A DNA stretch of 64,000 nucleotides from an uncultured Polaribacter sp. (GTDB lineage: Bacteria > Bacteroidota > Bacteroidia > Flavobacteriales > Flavobacteriaceae), in assembly GCF_947495205.1 (NCBI RefSeq), contig NZ_CANLXV010000003.1, positions 217,841-281,840 of the forward strand. Reading direction: 5' to 3'. Position 1 is the stretch's first letter; each line of letters opens with the position of its first letter. A program made the translations under genes and the position numbers. Shown here one piece after another: positions 63,931-64,000 of this stretch. The notes below the pieces were generated by a model that was not told where the DNA came from, searched no databases, and worked only from the letters and a program-made list of their open reading frames with translations.

Positions 63931-64000
63931 GTTCGATTAATATTTAGATAGATTTTATTAGCAAAAAAGATAGATTTTTAGTAAATTAAAGTACTGAAAT

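Overview
The window comes from an AT-rich Bacteroidota chromosome, almost certainly a marine-type Flavobacteriaceae. The support is: promoters of the flavobacterial TTG-N19-TAnnTTTG type, little Shine-Dalgarno signal, a Por/T9SS C-terminal sorting tail, many short lipoprotein signal peptides, and phylum-typical families (DUF4252, DUF4251, DUF4350, LytTR/7TM-type sensors, S41 lipoproteins, split 5'-nucleotidase). The genus cannot be fixed from the sequence alone. No rRNA, tRNA or CRISPR array was seen.

1-26.5 kb is core-like. It holds rmuC, a PlsC-type acyltransferase, a possible ~100-nt small RNA, a pepT/lipoprotein/BNR-repeat operon, a patatin, and two tandem S41-like lipoproteins, one of which has lost its catalytic Ser and Lys. 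Next come an ECF sigma/anti-sigma-like/DUF4252x2 operon, another S41 protease, an M1 aminopeptidase, and an HTH regulator facing an M14 carboxypeptidase across a phased array of TTACA-N2-TGTAA operators. An Lrp regulator, a TruC-like pseudouridine synthase, and the DUF58/MoxR/DUF4350/DUF4129/SpoIIM operon divergent from an RDD protein complete this part.

26.5-41 kb is accessory and decaying. It contains a broken secreted protein, poorly known secreted proteins and lipoproteins, a LytTR regulator with a sensor kinase interrupted by one in-frame TGA, two serine hydrolases, an AraC-type membrane regulator frameshifted in a short homopolymer, a T9SS cargo protein, and an IS30 element that has split a PEGA-domain lipoprotein gene. 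Two diverged ~280-bp direct repeats (33.0 and 37.4 kb) bracket the hydrolase/AraC block.

41-49 kb is a defence island on the minus strand: a degenerate caspase/DUF6642-like protein, then hsdM, hsdS, a HEPN-type Abi_2 gene and hsdR. Copies of a small interspersed repeat lie inside and beside hsdS and are translated into its N-terminus and central linker.

49-64 kb holds an acyl-CoA oxidase-like gene, a HigBA toxin-antitoxin pair with an apparently leaderless promoter, a Tat-exported sugar isomerase-like protein, a split 5'-nucleotidase, a PNPOx-like protein, a YbbP/YbbA ABC exporter divergent from a TesA-like esterase (the arrangement also known in E. coli), a DUF2237 protein, an EamA transporter, and an XRE-ImmA/IrrE plus DUF4411 (PIN) pair.

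The most unusual signal is a family of ~80-130-bp imperfectly palindromic elements (38813-38942, 38961-39040 inverted, 52131-52257, 63843-63930). Each lies about 10-20 bases downstream of the stop codon of an accessory gene, in the sense orientation of that gene. This resembles the gene-plus-attC layout of integron cassettes, but no integrase is present and the ends do not match the attC core consensus.
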